Assembly (NCBI RefSeq): GCF_047675955.1
Contig: NC_132911.1
Location: forward strand, 81,218,208 to 81,282,207
Length of the DNA: 64,000 nt
From: Chlorocebus sabaeus
Lineage: Eukaryota > Chordata > Mammalia > Primates > Cercopithecidae
Reading direction: 5' to 3'
Under the pieces are notes generated by a model that made no database searches, was not told the origin of the DNA, and saw only the letters and a program-made list of their open reading frames with translations. The position numbers and the translations under genes were made by a program. Within the stretch, counting starts at the first letter, position 1; every line of letters begins with the position of its first letter. Shown here in pieces: positions 23,392-34,519 of the stretch.

Positions 23392-23619
23392 ACTTATAAA
23401 CAAACCACAGTCTAAATTAAATATGAGACAATCCAAACAAGAATGATGCTCCTGGCAGTCTTCTGAGCAGGTGAAAATTATCCATTAATCATATCATGTC
23501 AGAGTAGGAAAATAAGCTTGGGAACTACTAATTTAGAGTCAAGGATCAAGAAAGGCAAAAGCTATTTTAGACAATTTTATTTATAATAAACACAATTTAC
23601 ATGCTTTTTTTGTAAAGGA
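23392..23619. other. Spacer, no recognised feature
   Basis: Unique-looking AT-rich sequence following the AluY, with no visible signal. Confidence 0.5.
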
Positions 23620-24060
23620 TCGTATCTATGCATCTGTGTCAGTTATTCATAACAAACTACACAAAAATACACTGGTTTAACACAGCAGTCATCTTATTAT
23701 ATTTCATTATATTGGAATTCAGGCAGAACTCAACTGGGAAATTCTTCGGTTTCCTGTAACATCAATAAAGGCTACTCAGTGACATCCTAGTGATAGACAG
23801 GCTGAACTGGAGGGTCCAAGATGGCTTTTCCCACAAGTCTTATGCCTTAGCAGAAATGACTGGAAGACTAGACTCCAGTGGGCCATTGAGTTTACCTACA
23901 AATGTGGCCTCTCCAACATGGCAGGCTCAGGGTAATCATATCTCTTTTATGACAGTTCAGGAGACCTAGAAATAGTGTTGTAGGTCTTATAATGTTACTT
24001 TCTTCACATTTTATTTGTCCAGGATGTCATTAAAGTCAGCCTGGGTTCAAGACAAAGGGA
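23620..24060 (-). mobile_element. Probable diverged LTR-like repeat
   Basis: 'ttattcataacaaactacac' and 'ggtttaacacagcagtcat' resemble the antisense start of MaLR-like LTRs (gctgtaacaaattaccac ... ggcttaaaacaac). 'atgtggcctctccaacatgg' is a further phrase that I associate with such repeats. Divergence is high, and both the family and strand are tentative. Confidence 0.5.
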
Positions 24061-24367
24061 ATTTGAAACATTTCTCAGTGGTAGGAGTAATAACTTGAAG
24101 CTATCTTTACTATATCTGCTACTCATTGTTGGCTTTGTATGTATGCTAATGTATATAATTTCATTGTCTTATCTTTGAAAGTGGCATACTTATGAAATAA
24201 GAGGTCAAGAATGAGGCTACTAAAAAGTATACCACCCAATATATGCCTGAAAATACTTTGATTACATAGTATTTGAGAGAGATAGTTCAAAGAAATTCTA
24301 TAGTATTGTGTTTGTGCTTCCATTGTGTATTGTTCAGTGAAATGTGTGATGCATGGCATAGTGATTT

Positions 24368-24695
24368 TTTTTGGTCAATGACAGACTGCATATATTATGG
24401 TTGTCCCATAATATAATAATATATTTTTACTGTACCATTTCTATGTTTAGACATGTTTAGATACACAAATCCTTCCAATGATGTTACAATTTCCTACGCT
24501 ATTCACTATAGTAGCATGATGTAGAGGTTTGCAGCCTTGGAGCAATAGGCTACACCATACAGCTTAGGTGTGTCATAGGTTTACCATCTAGGTTTGTGTA
24601 AGAACACTATGATGTTCACACAACAATACAATCTCATAATGATGCATTTCTCAGGATATATCCTCATTATTAAGCCATATTTGACTGCATATTAT
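24368..24695. mobile_element. Non-autonomous DNA transposon (Tc1/mariner-like MITE)
   Basis: The left end 'caatgacagactgcatata' and 'ggttgtcccataatataa' and the right end 'gatgcatttctcaggatata' and 'aagccatatttgactgca' are the two ends of a common short primate DNA transposon. Its consensus reads 'cgtcgcttaacgacg' at the tip. Between them are 'ctatgtttagacatgttta', 'gagcaataggctacacc' and 'accatctaggtttgtgtaa'. No transposase is present. I do not assign a subfamily name. Confidence 0.75.
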
Positions 24696-25630
24696 ACAAT
24701 CATGTAGTAATAAATGTAAGCCCATTGGAATTTTTCTTGGGCAGTGAACCAAATATTTCTTATATTGCCTGTTTGTTAATATGGTTTTGAGAGTAAAGAG
24801 GAGATTCATCAATATAAGTAACACTTTCAACAGCATTGTTTTTAATTATATATTTTAAATTGTGTTGGCACACCCTGAGGTTCAACGTCATAAGTGAGAA
24901 AGTAAATCACAGTAAACAAAAGAAATATGTGAACACACAGAGCTACAGGAAAGGCTGTGGAGTTATTTACCCTCTTAACACTCATTTAGTAAGTTTCATT
25001 TAAAATACTCTAATATGTTGGCAGGTCTAAGAAGTTTGGGAAAATAATTTCAAAATAACTTTTGGTTTCTAATGAGAAAATTTTATCTATATAATGCCTT
25101 TGAATTGATGAACATGGATAGAAGAAAAAAAAAAAAAACTTGCAATCTCACCATCCAGACACAGACATATATCCTTATAAAGAACAGTTGAATTTTGAAT
25201 GATTTCTTCGTCATTGTGTATTTTCCTGTTATGTGTAAACTATTGATTTAAAAATATATGAGTTATTCATTTTTGACAAGCTTCCTTATAACATTACAAT
25301 AGTTATATACTAAACCATCAAGATGTAAGGATGAAAGAATGTAAAACTAATTGTACAATGCCCTACTTGTAGAAAAGTAGTTTTCTACAAGCTTTTGTTC
25401 CCAAGAGCTAACATTTCTGAACTCGTCCCATGTCTCCCACACATGTTTCCAGGGAAGAAGGACTGGTGGGTTTGGAAGGAGAATCTGAGTATGCACACAC
25501 AGTCCCCTTCCTTTTCATCTCTTGGAAACTTACTGCCTTATGGGAGAATGTCTTTCTTATTTATCCATGTGTAACTCTTACATATCTGACACTAACTCTG
25601 CTTGTGGGGAAAATTGTGAGCATTGGAGGA
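24696..25630. other. Intergenic DNA with one small hairpin
   Basis: Nothing recognisable except a 13-base A run near 25126-25138 and a perfect small hairpin at 25366-25391. The 67-codon frame at 25430-25633 has no domain. 25400-25630 could be the outer edge of the retroviral LTR that follows. Confidence 0.5.
25366..25391. repeat. Short perfect hairpin (11-bp arms)
   Basis: cttgtagaaaa (25366-25376), a 4-base loop gtag, then ttttctacaag (25381-25391). It is not followed by a T run in a way that suggests a Pol III terminator. Confidence 0.85.
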
Positions 25631-26417
25631 TGAGAGGTGTTAGTGATGGCAGTGGCAGCCCATGTGGAGTGGTTGCTGTCATGATACCAGCTGCGGTGGG
25701 GAAGGCACAGCCTGGGCTACTTGCTCCATGGATCCAGGGGAAACTGGGAGCATTCAGGAGAACCATCCTCCTGGGTGCAACTTCAGCTACTAAAGCCATG
25801 GCTGTAGACCCAGGAATCCCTGTGCTTTTGGGGGCCAGGAGCAGGCAGGAGCTCCACCCTCCTGAGCACAGCTGCAGCCACCCAAACTGAGGCAGATGTA
25901 GGCATCTCTGCACCCTTGGGGATCCAGAAAGTCCCCTCCTGCGCCCACAGATTGGGAAGTACCTGCTCCACTGCTTGGCCTTTCCCCATTCCCACACCTG
26001 TTCCAATCTTGGAGCAAAGTTGAGGCCAAGTCCAGGCACTGTTGCAACCCAGCCAGGTGTGTGCACACTTAGAGTGGCATCAACAGCCCACTGGTGCTTC
26101 AGCCCTTTCTGGATTTTGGCTGCTGATGAGGATGGAAGGAAGGCTGAGAGGGGCTGAGGGTGGTTCAGCACTGGTCTGCAGGCACCCCTTGGCACAAACA
26201 GCCTTGGCACCATAAACAGCAGAAGGAGGCAGGCAGGCTCCTGGGCAGAAAAGGGTGGGTCCTCAGTTAAGCCCCATCTTCAAGGTGGGGAAGACCTGAA
26301 GCCTGGGGACTGGGCTTCCAGCCCTGCTGAATGGAGTGGGAATTTATGATGCTTTATCCAGGCCTGTCCGTAGCTACCCATGAACCAGTCAGCATACACT
26401 TCCTCCCCTCTGAAGTC

Positions 26418-26429
26418 CATAAGAACCCC
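26418..26429 (+). promoter_or_regulatory. Decayed LTR TATA-box-like site
   Basis: 'ccataagaacccc' sits 430 bp upstream of the polyadenylation signal, where an LTR core promoter (tataaa-type) would be. Substitution has broken the TATA. Inferred from position only; activity is unlikely. Confidence 0.4.
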
Positions 26430-26470
26430 AGACTCAGCCAGACTTGAGGAGACGAGCAGATGACCTGCCT

Positions 26471-26850
26471 GTGGAGAGGAGCTACCCACTCCAGGATATC
26501 CTCTCTGCTGAGAGCTGGGCAGACATTGTGACTACCAGCTGCAGAGAAGAGTTACCTAATCTAGGGTCTCCTTTCTGCTGAGTGCTGGACAGATGTCGGA
26601 ACTACCAGCTGTGGTGAGAAACTCCCCACTCCAGGGTCTCCTCTCTGCTGAGACTCAGGGACTACCAGCTGTGGAGAGGAACTACGCATTCCAGGGTAAC
26701 TTCTTTGGTGAGAGCTGAAAACTCGTCAGGATGACCTGCCTGTGGAGAGGAGTTACCCACTGTGGACCTCATCTCTGCTGAGAGCTGAATACTCATTGTG
26801 ATACCCTTCCTGCAGAGAGGAGCTACTCACTGCGGGTCTTGTCTGAGCTG
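26471..26850 (+). repeat. Six-unit tandem array (about 70 bp per unit) inside the LTR
   Basis: Degenerate units begin with 'gtggagaggagctaccca' or variants at about 26471, 26541, 26611, 26671, 26742 and 26812, giving spacings of 70, 70, 60, 71 and 70 bases. Each unit also carries 'ctctgctgagagctg' and most carry 'actaccagctg'. The last unit runs into the polyadenylation signal. Confidence 0.88.
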
Positions 26851-26861
26851 TTCTCTCATTC

Positions 26862-26867
26862 AATAAA
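26862..26867 (+). terminator. LTR polyadenylation signal AATAAA
   Basis: AATAAA within 'ttcaataaagcttc' lies after the tandem array and before the U5-like segment, the canonical position for an R-region polyadenylation signal. It shows the LTR lies on the plus strand. Confidence 0.72.
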
Positions 26868-27362
26868 GCTTCTTTTTGCCTTGCTCTTATCCTCCACTTG
26901 TCCACATACCTCATTCTTCCTGGACACTGGACAATAATTCAGGACCTGCCAAATGGTGGGGCTAAAAGAGCTGTATCACAAACAGCGGTGAAAGAGGCCC
27001 TTTACTCACCACATTGCAGGCAACAAGAAGGAAAGAAGAGAGAAGGAGAGAAGAGCTGTGGCCCTTTGGGGATCCCAGACTTAGGAGCTCCCTGAGTCAG
27101 GGCTGTGAACCCTCTCTGGGGCTCTGCAGTTTCTGGCATCTCCAAGCTTCCAGGTTCCACTGGGTTCCACGGTGCCAGCCATGGAAGCTGCTTGCACTAC
27201 ACCTGGTCCAATTGCAGCCTCACAGGGAGCCAGTGCCTATGCTGGTGTTCGGAGCTGCCTGCCCCACCATGGCCAGCATGCCTGGCTGTGCACGGTGGCT
27301 AGACCTCACACTTATTTGCTTACACACCCCCTCACTGCTCCACACCTGGCCTACCCTTGACA

Positions 27363-28849
27363 AATGTGAGATTTGGGCTGGTATTTTAGCTGGTTTAAGC
27401 ATTAGGCATTATATTGTTTAGGTTACAGCGAGGGCTTTGGCACAGATGAGGATCTATTTCAGGATAGATGCTTTCCTGTTTCTTTAGTTGAAGGGTTATA
27501 CTTAACAAACATTAATTAAAGTTTTTAGGACTTTAAAAAAGTCCTGTTCTTAAGATAGGGCACCAGAGACTCAACCAGGGGCTGATATTAAGCAAAGGCT
27601 TGGGAGGGTTTCAACCTTGTTGCTAGTCCCTTGGGTCATAGGAAAGGTACAGTCCTAGGTTATCAAGAAATGTCAATGGTCAAGGAACTCAGCAAAAACA
27701 AAGATCAGTCAGTGAGTTTGAACTAATGGCTCACAGGCTATTTGTGGCATCTGCAGTGCTTAGCACTGAACTACACAGACTAAGCCATTGGTACCCATGT
27801 GTGGGCACTGTGAGGATCTTAGCAGACCCTGGAAGGCCATAGAGCACTTAAGAAGCAAGGGTAGTTAATCCAAGGATTCAGACATAGGGACATATTTTTT
27901 TTAACTTCAGTTTTTTTTTTTTTTTTTTTTTTTGGTGTATTTAAATTTCAATAAAGGTTTATGTAGATTCCATAGCTCCACTGAGGTTTTATCTTTACAG
28001 TTTTAGTGCAGTGCCTCAATAGTGAATGCTAAATTGAATTTTCCAAACTCCATTCTAATTCAGTATTGAGAGGAGATCTATGGAGAGGATAATCATGATG
28101 TGATAAAGCTATTGCATTGATTCAAGTGTCTCCCCAACAAGTATCCTCAAGTTGGTTCTCAATTGATTAATTATGTGTAAGAGGAAATTTCCTTATGTGG
28201 CAGTTAATAATCTCAAAGTGTGAGCCAGTGAGAGCAGTAAGTGCATCCTCTGTCACTAAAGCCTGAGCTCACACTTGTGTAATTCCCCATCCATATCCCA
28301 ACATGTCCAAAGACATCATCATCTTAGTTCATTTTGGGTGTCTTGTTTTGTTGCTTTCAAGCATACAGATGTGTGTCTTTGGCATAAAAATGAACATCTC
28401 TGAGTTACAGAATAGGATACTGTAGTTTTTAAAAGGTTGCATCTCTTATATTTTTAAGTAACTCAATATTATTTTTCTTCAAATAAATTTTAATGAAATA
28501 TGTAATGTATAGAGATATAGAAATACAATTGGACTTTGACCATTAGAGATTACAGAATTTAGGCCCATGTCTGACACCCTCCCCCAACCCCGCTAGTCCC
28601 CATACACACCAGCACCATCCCATCTCCACTCAGTTAGATTTTGAAGGTTAGGAGCAGGGGAGTGGTGAAGGAGGGTGAGGTCTGAGCTTATGAGTTACTT
28701 TCTATGAAACCTTGTTGGGGGAAGAGAAGGTAAGTCAAGTAACTTGCGCATTATTCTCATTGAAAAGGGCATTGAGTCCCAGCCATGACAGCTCTGCTTT
28801 CCCAAACTTTTCTACTCTTCCTACCCCTGGAAGATCTAAGAGCAGCTTG
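27363..28849. other. Intergenic DNA after the LTR; poly-T at 27911-27933
   Basis: The sequence right after the LTR could be retroviral interior, but I recognise no primer-binding site or reading frame. A 23-base T run at 27911-27933 could be the A-tail of a minus-strand retroinsert, yet the bases to its right match no Alu, L1 or gene that I know. The inverted pair 'aggacttt'/'aaaagtcct' forms a small hairpin near 27530-27546. The rest is ordinary. Confidence 0.5.
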
Positions 28850-29340
28850 AATCAGTTGAAATTCTTTTAGTTGCAAGTGACCAAAATCACATTCAACATG
28901 ACTCAGATTTTAAAGAGGGACTTATTAGCTAATGTAACTGAAATCTCAGAAATAAAATGGGTTTCAAAGGTGGCTTAATTTTCCTGCCCTTTCAGGGTAC
29001 CAGGAGCCTACTTTCTCTCCAGCTCTATATTCCAACTTTCTTAGGTTTGCTTCATGAATGTATGTGGGAGCTCCACAGCTCCCTTCAAAGAGTTGCTAAC
29101 TCTTTCTATCTGGTTTGAAAGTGTCTAAAGCCTTTCCAATCTTCACATCTACACAACCCAATTCAACTGAAGTAGGTTTTCACAGTAGCTTCTAGGATAT
29201 CTGAAAAATATAGAATTGTTTTATCTAATTCAGGTGCCATAATATACATCTCCTCTTCTACCACTGGGTCTGACTAATTTATCTGCACAGCCTTATATCC
29301 AGGTTTATTTGCATAACTCTGTGTCTGCTGGAGTTTAATC
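28850..29340 (+). mobile_element. Unassigned ancient interspersed repeat, copy A
   Basis: 'tttagttgcaagtgacca', then 'tcaacatgactcagatttt' and 'attagctaatgtaactga', follow the pattern of a common mammalian repeat (gctgcaagtaacagaaa ... actggcttaa ... ggctcacgtaactgaaa). A second diverged copy lies at 35258-35660. I cannot name the family. Confidence 0.5.
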
Positions 29341-30317
29341 CACTTCAAATGATATAATGGAAAATGAATAAGGCAGAGCTACGTCAGAGCAACCCCCAGC
29401 TATTGTTATTGAAATAAATGGAAAGTGCTTGCTAGGAAACACATATGTGGGTCCACCCCTTTAAGTACCCAACATCTATACAAATTGTTTTCCTTATAGA
29501 AATGCATGCGCAATTTCATTTTCGGATCCAAAATGCACTGACACCTTACCCAAAATAATACAACCTAAAATCTCTATTTTCTGATTAACCTGCAAGTCTA
29601 GGGTCTCTTGGTGACCGCGTATTCTTTTCAGTCATGTACAGATGTAATCTTTTATTGCCTAACACCTGGTTGATAAATTTAAGTTAAATTACTTTCTATT
29701 CTATGCCTTCTATATATTAGAAGAACATATACATATTCTATATCTACGAGAGTACAGATGAGGCCTTATACCAATAATAAACACTCCCACTTTAAAATAA
29801 GAAGAACCAGATACCTAGTTTATAACAAATATAATTAATATCTTACTTCCTACCATTGGAGAAAAATTTTGTGTTTGACATTCTGCCTTTTCTGAATTTG
29901 CCCTCTGGGAAGGTCCCCTTTTTTTCTTTTCTTTCAAGGCAACCTCCCAAGTATTCTGGGGGAATGGAGATTCCCTACAAGCTGTCTTATGCTGTCTTAA
30001 ACAAATGGTTCTCAAAGGCAAGGTATTACCCACTGCATGATGCCTTTTATACATTTTTAGGCTTTTTTGATTATCACATCATTGAAGGTGCTACTAGAAT
30101 TTAGCGGGAGGGGCCCAGGATTCTACTGCAAACATGAAACCCTTTGAGGTTCATTTAATAGACATTCAATTAAACATTTCTAAGTACGTGTTGACACAAC
30201 ATTCAAAGATGCCTTCACATTTTATTAGAAGATTTTATTTGTATATATTTTCACTTTATTGGCAGTCCATATATATCTTGTAGGCAATAGAATTTTTGTA
30301 TAGAATAAATGAAATGA
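29341..30317. other. Intergenic DNA, no recognised feature
   Basis: Two overlapping antiparallel frames of about 80 codons (29815-30104) have no domain. 'tagcgggaggggcccagga' near 30103 hints at an eroded DNA-transposon relic, but it is not assignable. Confidence 0.45.
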
Positions 30318-30479
30318 CTAGCCGGGCATGGTGGTTTGTGCCTATAGTCCCAGCTACTCCGGAGGCTGAGGCAGGACACTTGCTTCAACCCGGGAGGCAG
30401 AGGTTGCAGTGAGCTGAGGTTGCACCACTGCATTCCAGCCTGGCGATAGAGCAAGACACTGTGGAAAAAAAAAAAAAAA
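30318..30479 (+). mobile_element. 5'-truncated Alu (right-monomer fragment)
   Basis: It starts at 'ctagccgggcatggtggtt' in the middle of Alu and runs through 'ggttgcagtgagctgaggtt' to 'gcattccagcctggcgat' and an A-tail of 15. Divergence suggests an S- or J-class copy. Antisense open frames over it (30251-30454 and 30385-30729) are Alu artefacts. Confidence 0.9.
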
Positions 30480-31918
30480 GAACAACGAAAAATTGAAATA
30501 ACCTCATTGGGCTGGAAAATGAGACTAACATAGATATAATTAAATGGTTCAAACAGAAATCATTATAGGAGACTTTTAAAAAAATATTAATTTTATTATT
30601 ATTGAAAGGGAGCAGATGAAAAATAAAGCAATCAGCAAGATGGTATAAAAGGTGGTTTTTACATAATATAAAGGCCCATATTAAACTCTCTTTTTGGTAT
30701 GATGCAGTCAAAAGGCATTTTAAGAACATAATTTGTTACCAAAGTTGTTTCTGAAGCTGTTTACAATTATCACATAAACTTCTCTTCTCTGTACACTCAA
30801 AATACTAAGTAAAATCTACTACATTCATGTATACCCTCATTGATTCTTATTTTATTGGGGAAATAAGATTAGAGAGTAAATTTCACAGCAACAAGCATAT
30901 ATAGAACCAGGATCCCTGAGGTGATTTTTTATAGGTGACCTGAGAATCTGAGTCTATTTTTCCTACCAAAGAATTCAAGAAAACATGCATGAGGCCTTTT
31001 ACTTCCACAGGACTAACACTGGAATTTCCAGTCAATCTTGATATGTGTTCCATAAACTCAAGTTAGTTTCTCCATCTCAGAGAATAAATTTGAAAGGACA
31101 AAAACTAATTCTATATATTTTTCTTAGAACGACAGCAAATTTATTTTTAAATGTAAGATGTACCTTCATTAATGTACACCTTCCTTAGCTGTTAAAGCAT
31201 ATAATATTGAACACTCTTCTATGGCATAATCAGTATTAACCAGTAATAAAAAGCTTCCACTTCAAAATACATATTAAGCGACAATAGACTTGTATGATGC
31301 TACTAGTCATGTATCTATGATTTATATTATTTCCTCTCTTAAAGAAGCAGATATATCACAACTTGCTTTATCTTCTGATATTAGGTTGATGAAGAAGTAG
31401 AACTTTTAAGAGACATTCTTTCTTCATTTATACCTTTTAACAGCTTCATTTATAACTTTTTAACATCTGTATAAACGTAACAAATCTTTTAAAGTTTTAA
31501 TTGTTTTTATTCTTTATCTACAACCATCCCTTAACTGTGATCATTCAATGTTTCACTGTTGTCTAAATCCCCCAAATCCAAGAAATCTAAAACAAACAAA
31601 CCACACATATCCCCTGCAAATGTGTTTCTTCTACTCTTGTTTTCAGAATCAAAACAAAAGTGAACAGATTCTGAAACCTTGTATATTCCCCTTCAACTCA
31701 TCGATATATGCATTCAGTCATCAAATGCCACTAAATTTTCCTAATAACTGCTATTGTTGGGTAATTTGGAAATATTTTCTTCAATCTGACTTCACAAGCA
31801 GAACTTTATTTTTACTCCCCACCTCTTCTACAGTAGCCCCCTTACATATCCATACCCATTGTGCGTGCGCGCGCAGGACACACACTCACACATCTCTTAC
31901 TATTAAAATCTTACTTTT
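30480..31918. other. Intergenic DNA, no recognised feature
   Basis: AT-rich. A 138-codon frame at 31548-31964 has no recognisable domain; its C-terminal part runs into the Tigger element. A short CG/CA alternating tract (31861-31885, 'gtgcgtgcgcgcgcagg') is the only CpG-dense spot and could favour Z-form DNA. Confidence 0.5.
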
Positions 31919-32232
31919 ACAGCAGTCCCTCGTTATGGGTGATTTTGCTTTCTTTGGTTTTTAGTTATCCTCAGTCACTTGCAGTCTGAAACATTAAATG
32001 AAAAATACCAAAAATGAACAATTCATAAGTTTCCAATTGCATGCCATTCTGAGTACAGTGATGAAATCTCTCGCTCTTTGGTTGCGTCCTGCCAGGGAGG
32101 TGAATCCTTCCTTTGACCAGGTCTGCTCACTGTCTATGCTACCCGCTCTTCATCACTTAGTAGCCGGCTTGGTTATCAGGCAGACTGTCATGGTAAGGCA
32201 GTGCTGTATTCAAGTCACCATTATTTTACTTA

Positions 32233-32697
32233 ATGGCCCCAAAGTGCATGTGTAGTGAACCTGGCAATTCTGATATACTAAAGAGAAGCCATAAAGCTCA
32301 TCCGTTAAGTGAATAGGTAAAAGTTTTTGACTTAATGAAAAAGGAAGAAAAATGATATGCTGAAGTTGCTAATATCTACAGGAAGAAAAAATCTACCTAT
32401 GAAATTGGGAAGGAGAAATAAATTTGTTTTAGTTTTGCTGTTGCACCTAAAACTGCAAAAGTTAGAGCCACAGCATGTGATAAGTGCTTAGTTAAGGTGG
32501 AGAAAGCATTAAATTTGTGGGTGAAAGACATGAACAGAAATGTGTTCCAGTTATGGCAATGGTTGTGCCAGAAGACATTGAGCCTATATGAAGACTTTAG
32601 CCATTTATTGCAAGCAAGGAAATGGTTACGCAGATTCAGAAATAAGTTCGCCCAGAAAAATATGAGATTATTGAAGAGGTTTCATCTGCCAATTAAA
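32233..32697 (+). pseudogene. Tigger transposase N-terminal remnant (TIGD1-like)
   Basis: The ATG at 32233 starts MAPK..., followed by SEPGNSDILKRSHK and PLSE, then an in-frame TAG at 32314. This is the typical start of TIGD1/Tigger transposases, with a psq-type helix-turn-helix in the intact family. Later, after further breaks, the frame from 32497 gives EKALNLWVKDMN and SLYEDF, the region leading into the CENP-B-type DNA-binding domain. At least one stop and several frame changes are present, and the DDE catalytic domain is missing, so it cannot encode a transposase. TIGD1 itself is a domesticated relative; this copy is just a relic. Confidence 0.8.
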
Positions 32698-32756
32698 CTT
32701 TATTATGAGTATGTATGCATAGGAGAAAATATAATGTGTATAGATATACAGATAGA

Positions 32757-32769
32757 TTGATAGATGATT

Positions 32770-32803
<34 letters not shown>

Positions 32804-32821
32804 CAGATAGATAGATAGATA
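32757..32821 (+). repeat. (GATA)n tetranucleotide microsatellite inside the Tigger
   Basis: Tandem GATA units with one GACA interruption and a 'gatgattgatag' edge. It sits at the internal deletion point of the Tigger element, just before its 3' terminal region. Confidence 0.93.
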
Positions 32822-32911
32822 AGGTTTGGTACTATTCACAGTTTCAGGTATCCACTGGAGGTGGGGGGTCTTGGAATGTATCATTTGTAGATTAAGAAGG
32901 GGCTACTGAAC

Positions 32912-34519
32912 TATTAAAATCTTAAAATCCTTCGAGAATAAGTTGAAATTGTACTTTTTTGTTGATGACTCCCTTCAATGTTTTGCTCATTTTAATATGC
33001 CATTATAGACACTGAGTAAATAATAGAAATTATGTCATGCTTTTTTCAAAGGACACTCCAGCCCCATAATATTTTCTTAATTTTACTGATCCTTTTCCTT
33101 GTACCTATCATTCTTTACTGTATAGTTAATTGGGGAAAACAGGCTTTATATAAAATGATAAGTAAGAGAAAGACAGGAATTCAATATATTAAAACTAAGC
33201 ATAATTTTAAAAGCTTGTTAAGAATTTTAAAAATTCAGATTGGATATTCAAAATATAATAACCACAAAAATGTAATGAACTCTTTTCCATAAAGTTGTTT
33301 TGCAGATCTTGAAGCTATGCTTATCAGATTTCTTTCTGTTGAATGAATTTTTAAAAAATAGGACCATGCTATTTTTAACACCGCAATATAGTTATTGACT
33401 GCTTTTAATATTTAGCAAGTTATTACTAAAAGAGTTTGCTGTTATAATAGAAAGAAGAGGAACATAATTAAACAACTCTATGACAACTATACCAAGAAAT
33501 GAAGGCAAAAAATAGTCAATTTTAAGTCAGAACTGAAAGCTTTGTTATAACTTCTCAGAATGAACAAGATGTTCTTTCAAATGAGGTGTATACTTCTTCA
33601 ATTTCCTGACATTCTGTGAGTCATGATTTATTACTTTAAGGCCTTTTGTAAAATTTCTGAGCTGATTTCACAGAAGTAGACTTTCATTTTCATTTTGTGA
33701 CCTTGCAGATCTCTTATAAAAAGGATGTAATTCATAAGGTAAAAATAGAACAAATTGATTGTGAAAATGGGGTTGTCTGTATCTACATATGCAAGTCCCT
33801 AGATTTAAGGAATTGTTATTTGTATCACTTTGCTTTCAATTTAAATAGTCCAATTATTTATATTAATTAGGTCTTTATTGCCATAACCTAATATGATAAA
33901 AGAATTAACTAGATCACTAATTGGAATTTTTGTCCTTCAATATATAGCTATAAGAAATCATTTTTAGAAAACTAATACCAATTATTTACACGTTTTATAT
34001 GCAAGTAGTTAAGCATTATATTTTTTAAATAACCTACAAAAGTCTGCGTTTTTATAGATATGATTTTTTATGTTGTTGGTGTTGTTGTCCTCAAATTGTA
34101 TAATTACAAATGCATTACACAAAAGTAACTCTTAAAACAGTTCTCCCCCTAGGGACTATACCTATGGTGTAAATGGACCTGGCATTTAATTGTTCCTTTA
34201 GTTTTTTGAACAAGTGTGACTGCCCTGAGACTTGCATTTGAAAAATATCAAGTTCAGGGACAAACATGTGAAGTGGAGGGTGTGATTTTCACTGCTACCT
34301 TATTATCTTAATCAGACTGGCTCCTCGTATATGCTTAGTCAGACCATAATCTACTTTAATAGTAGTAGGATCAAACAAGTAGAGCTAGTATTTTCTATCC
34401 CTGTTCACACAATTCTATAGGGTGATTTTTAAAAATATTCCAAAAAGGGGCATATGTTAAAATGTTAGGAAGCACAAAGGAAAACAAAAATCAGAATTTA
34501 TTACCAGTCACTCACTCTT
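32912..34519. other. AT-rich intergenic DNA, no recognised feature
   Basis: Nothing assignable. The 86-codon frame 33032-33292 starts with a hydrophobic stretch that could look like a membrane segment, but composition alone explains it in T-rich DNA. Confidence 0.5.

Larger units (their letters stand above)
25631..27362 (+). mobile_element. Class I endogenous retrovirus LTR (solo or with unrecognisable interior)
   Basis: This GC-richer block begins at 'tgagaggtgttagtgatgg', a start similar to those of primate class I ERV LTRs. It has a U3-like part rich in CTG/CAG words to about 26.4 kb, a decayed TATA-like site at 26418-26429 and a 70-bp tandem array. The polyadenylation signal is at 26862, and a U5-like part contains 'gtccacatacctcattctt' and 'ttcaggacctgccaaatgg'. 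The candidate 3' end is the CA at 27362. Many CpG sites have decayed to TpG/CpA. No gag, pol or env reading frame is visible on either side. The family is left open (LTR1, LTR28 or LTR12-like are candidates). A 211-codon antisense frame at 25578-26213 is an accident of its composition. Confidence 0.72.
31919..32911 (+). mobile_element. Internally deleted Tigger (pogo-like) DNA transposon with transposase remnant
   Basis: The left end 'cagcagtccctcgttatg' and right end 'ggtcttggaatgtatca' then 'agaaggggctactgaa' match terminal inverted repeats of a Tigger family. After the 5'UTR-like part come the transposase start, about 460 bp of eroded coding sequence, an abrupt jump at about 32695 to the 3'UTR-like simple-sequence region, then the terminal block starting 'aaggtttggtactattcac'. 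The central and C-terminal transposase, including the DDE residues, are deleted. Confidence 0.85.

Noticed and set aside
23125..23436. Minus-strand frames of 64 and 103 codons
   Set aside because: Translations of the antisense AluY at 23065-23380.
25578..26213. 211-codon minus-strand open frame
   Set aside because: It lies antisense to the GC-richer U3-like part of the ERV LTR. The residues show no domain, and two other minus-strand frames overlap it. GC-rich DNA with few stops explains it.
27014..27421. 135-codon plus-strand frame after the LTR polyadenylation signal
   Set aside because: It runs through the U5-like part of the LTR in Cys/His/Pro/Trp-rich nonsense with three other frames overlapping. 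Not a retroviral protein.
27911..27933. Poly-T as the A-tail of a minus-strand processed pseudogene
   Set aside because: Sequence to the right shows no gene-like frame, no AATAAA in the right place on the minus strand, and no target-site duplication that I could see.
31548..31964. 138-codon plus-strand frame
   Set aside because: No domain, no splice or promoter context, ends inside the Tigger 5' region. Composition is Asn/Phe/Thr-rich as expected from AT-rich DNA.
33032..33292. 86-codon frame with a hydrophobic N-terminal stretch
   Set aside because: The hydrophobic run comes from T-rich DNA, the rest is Lys/Asn/Ile-rich noise, and there is no homology that I recognise.
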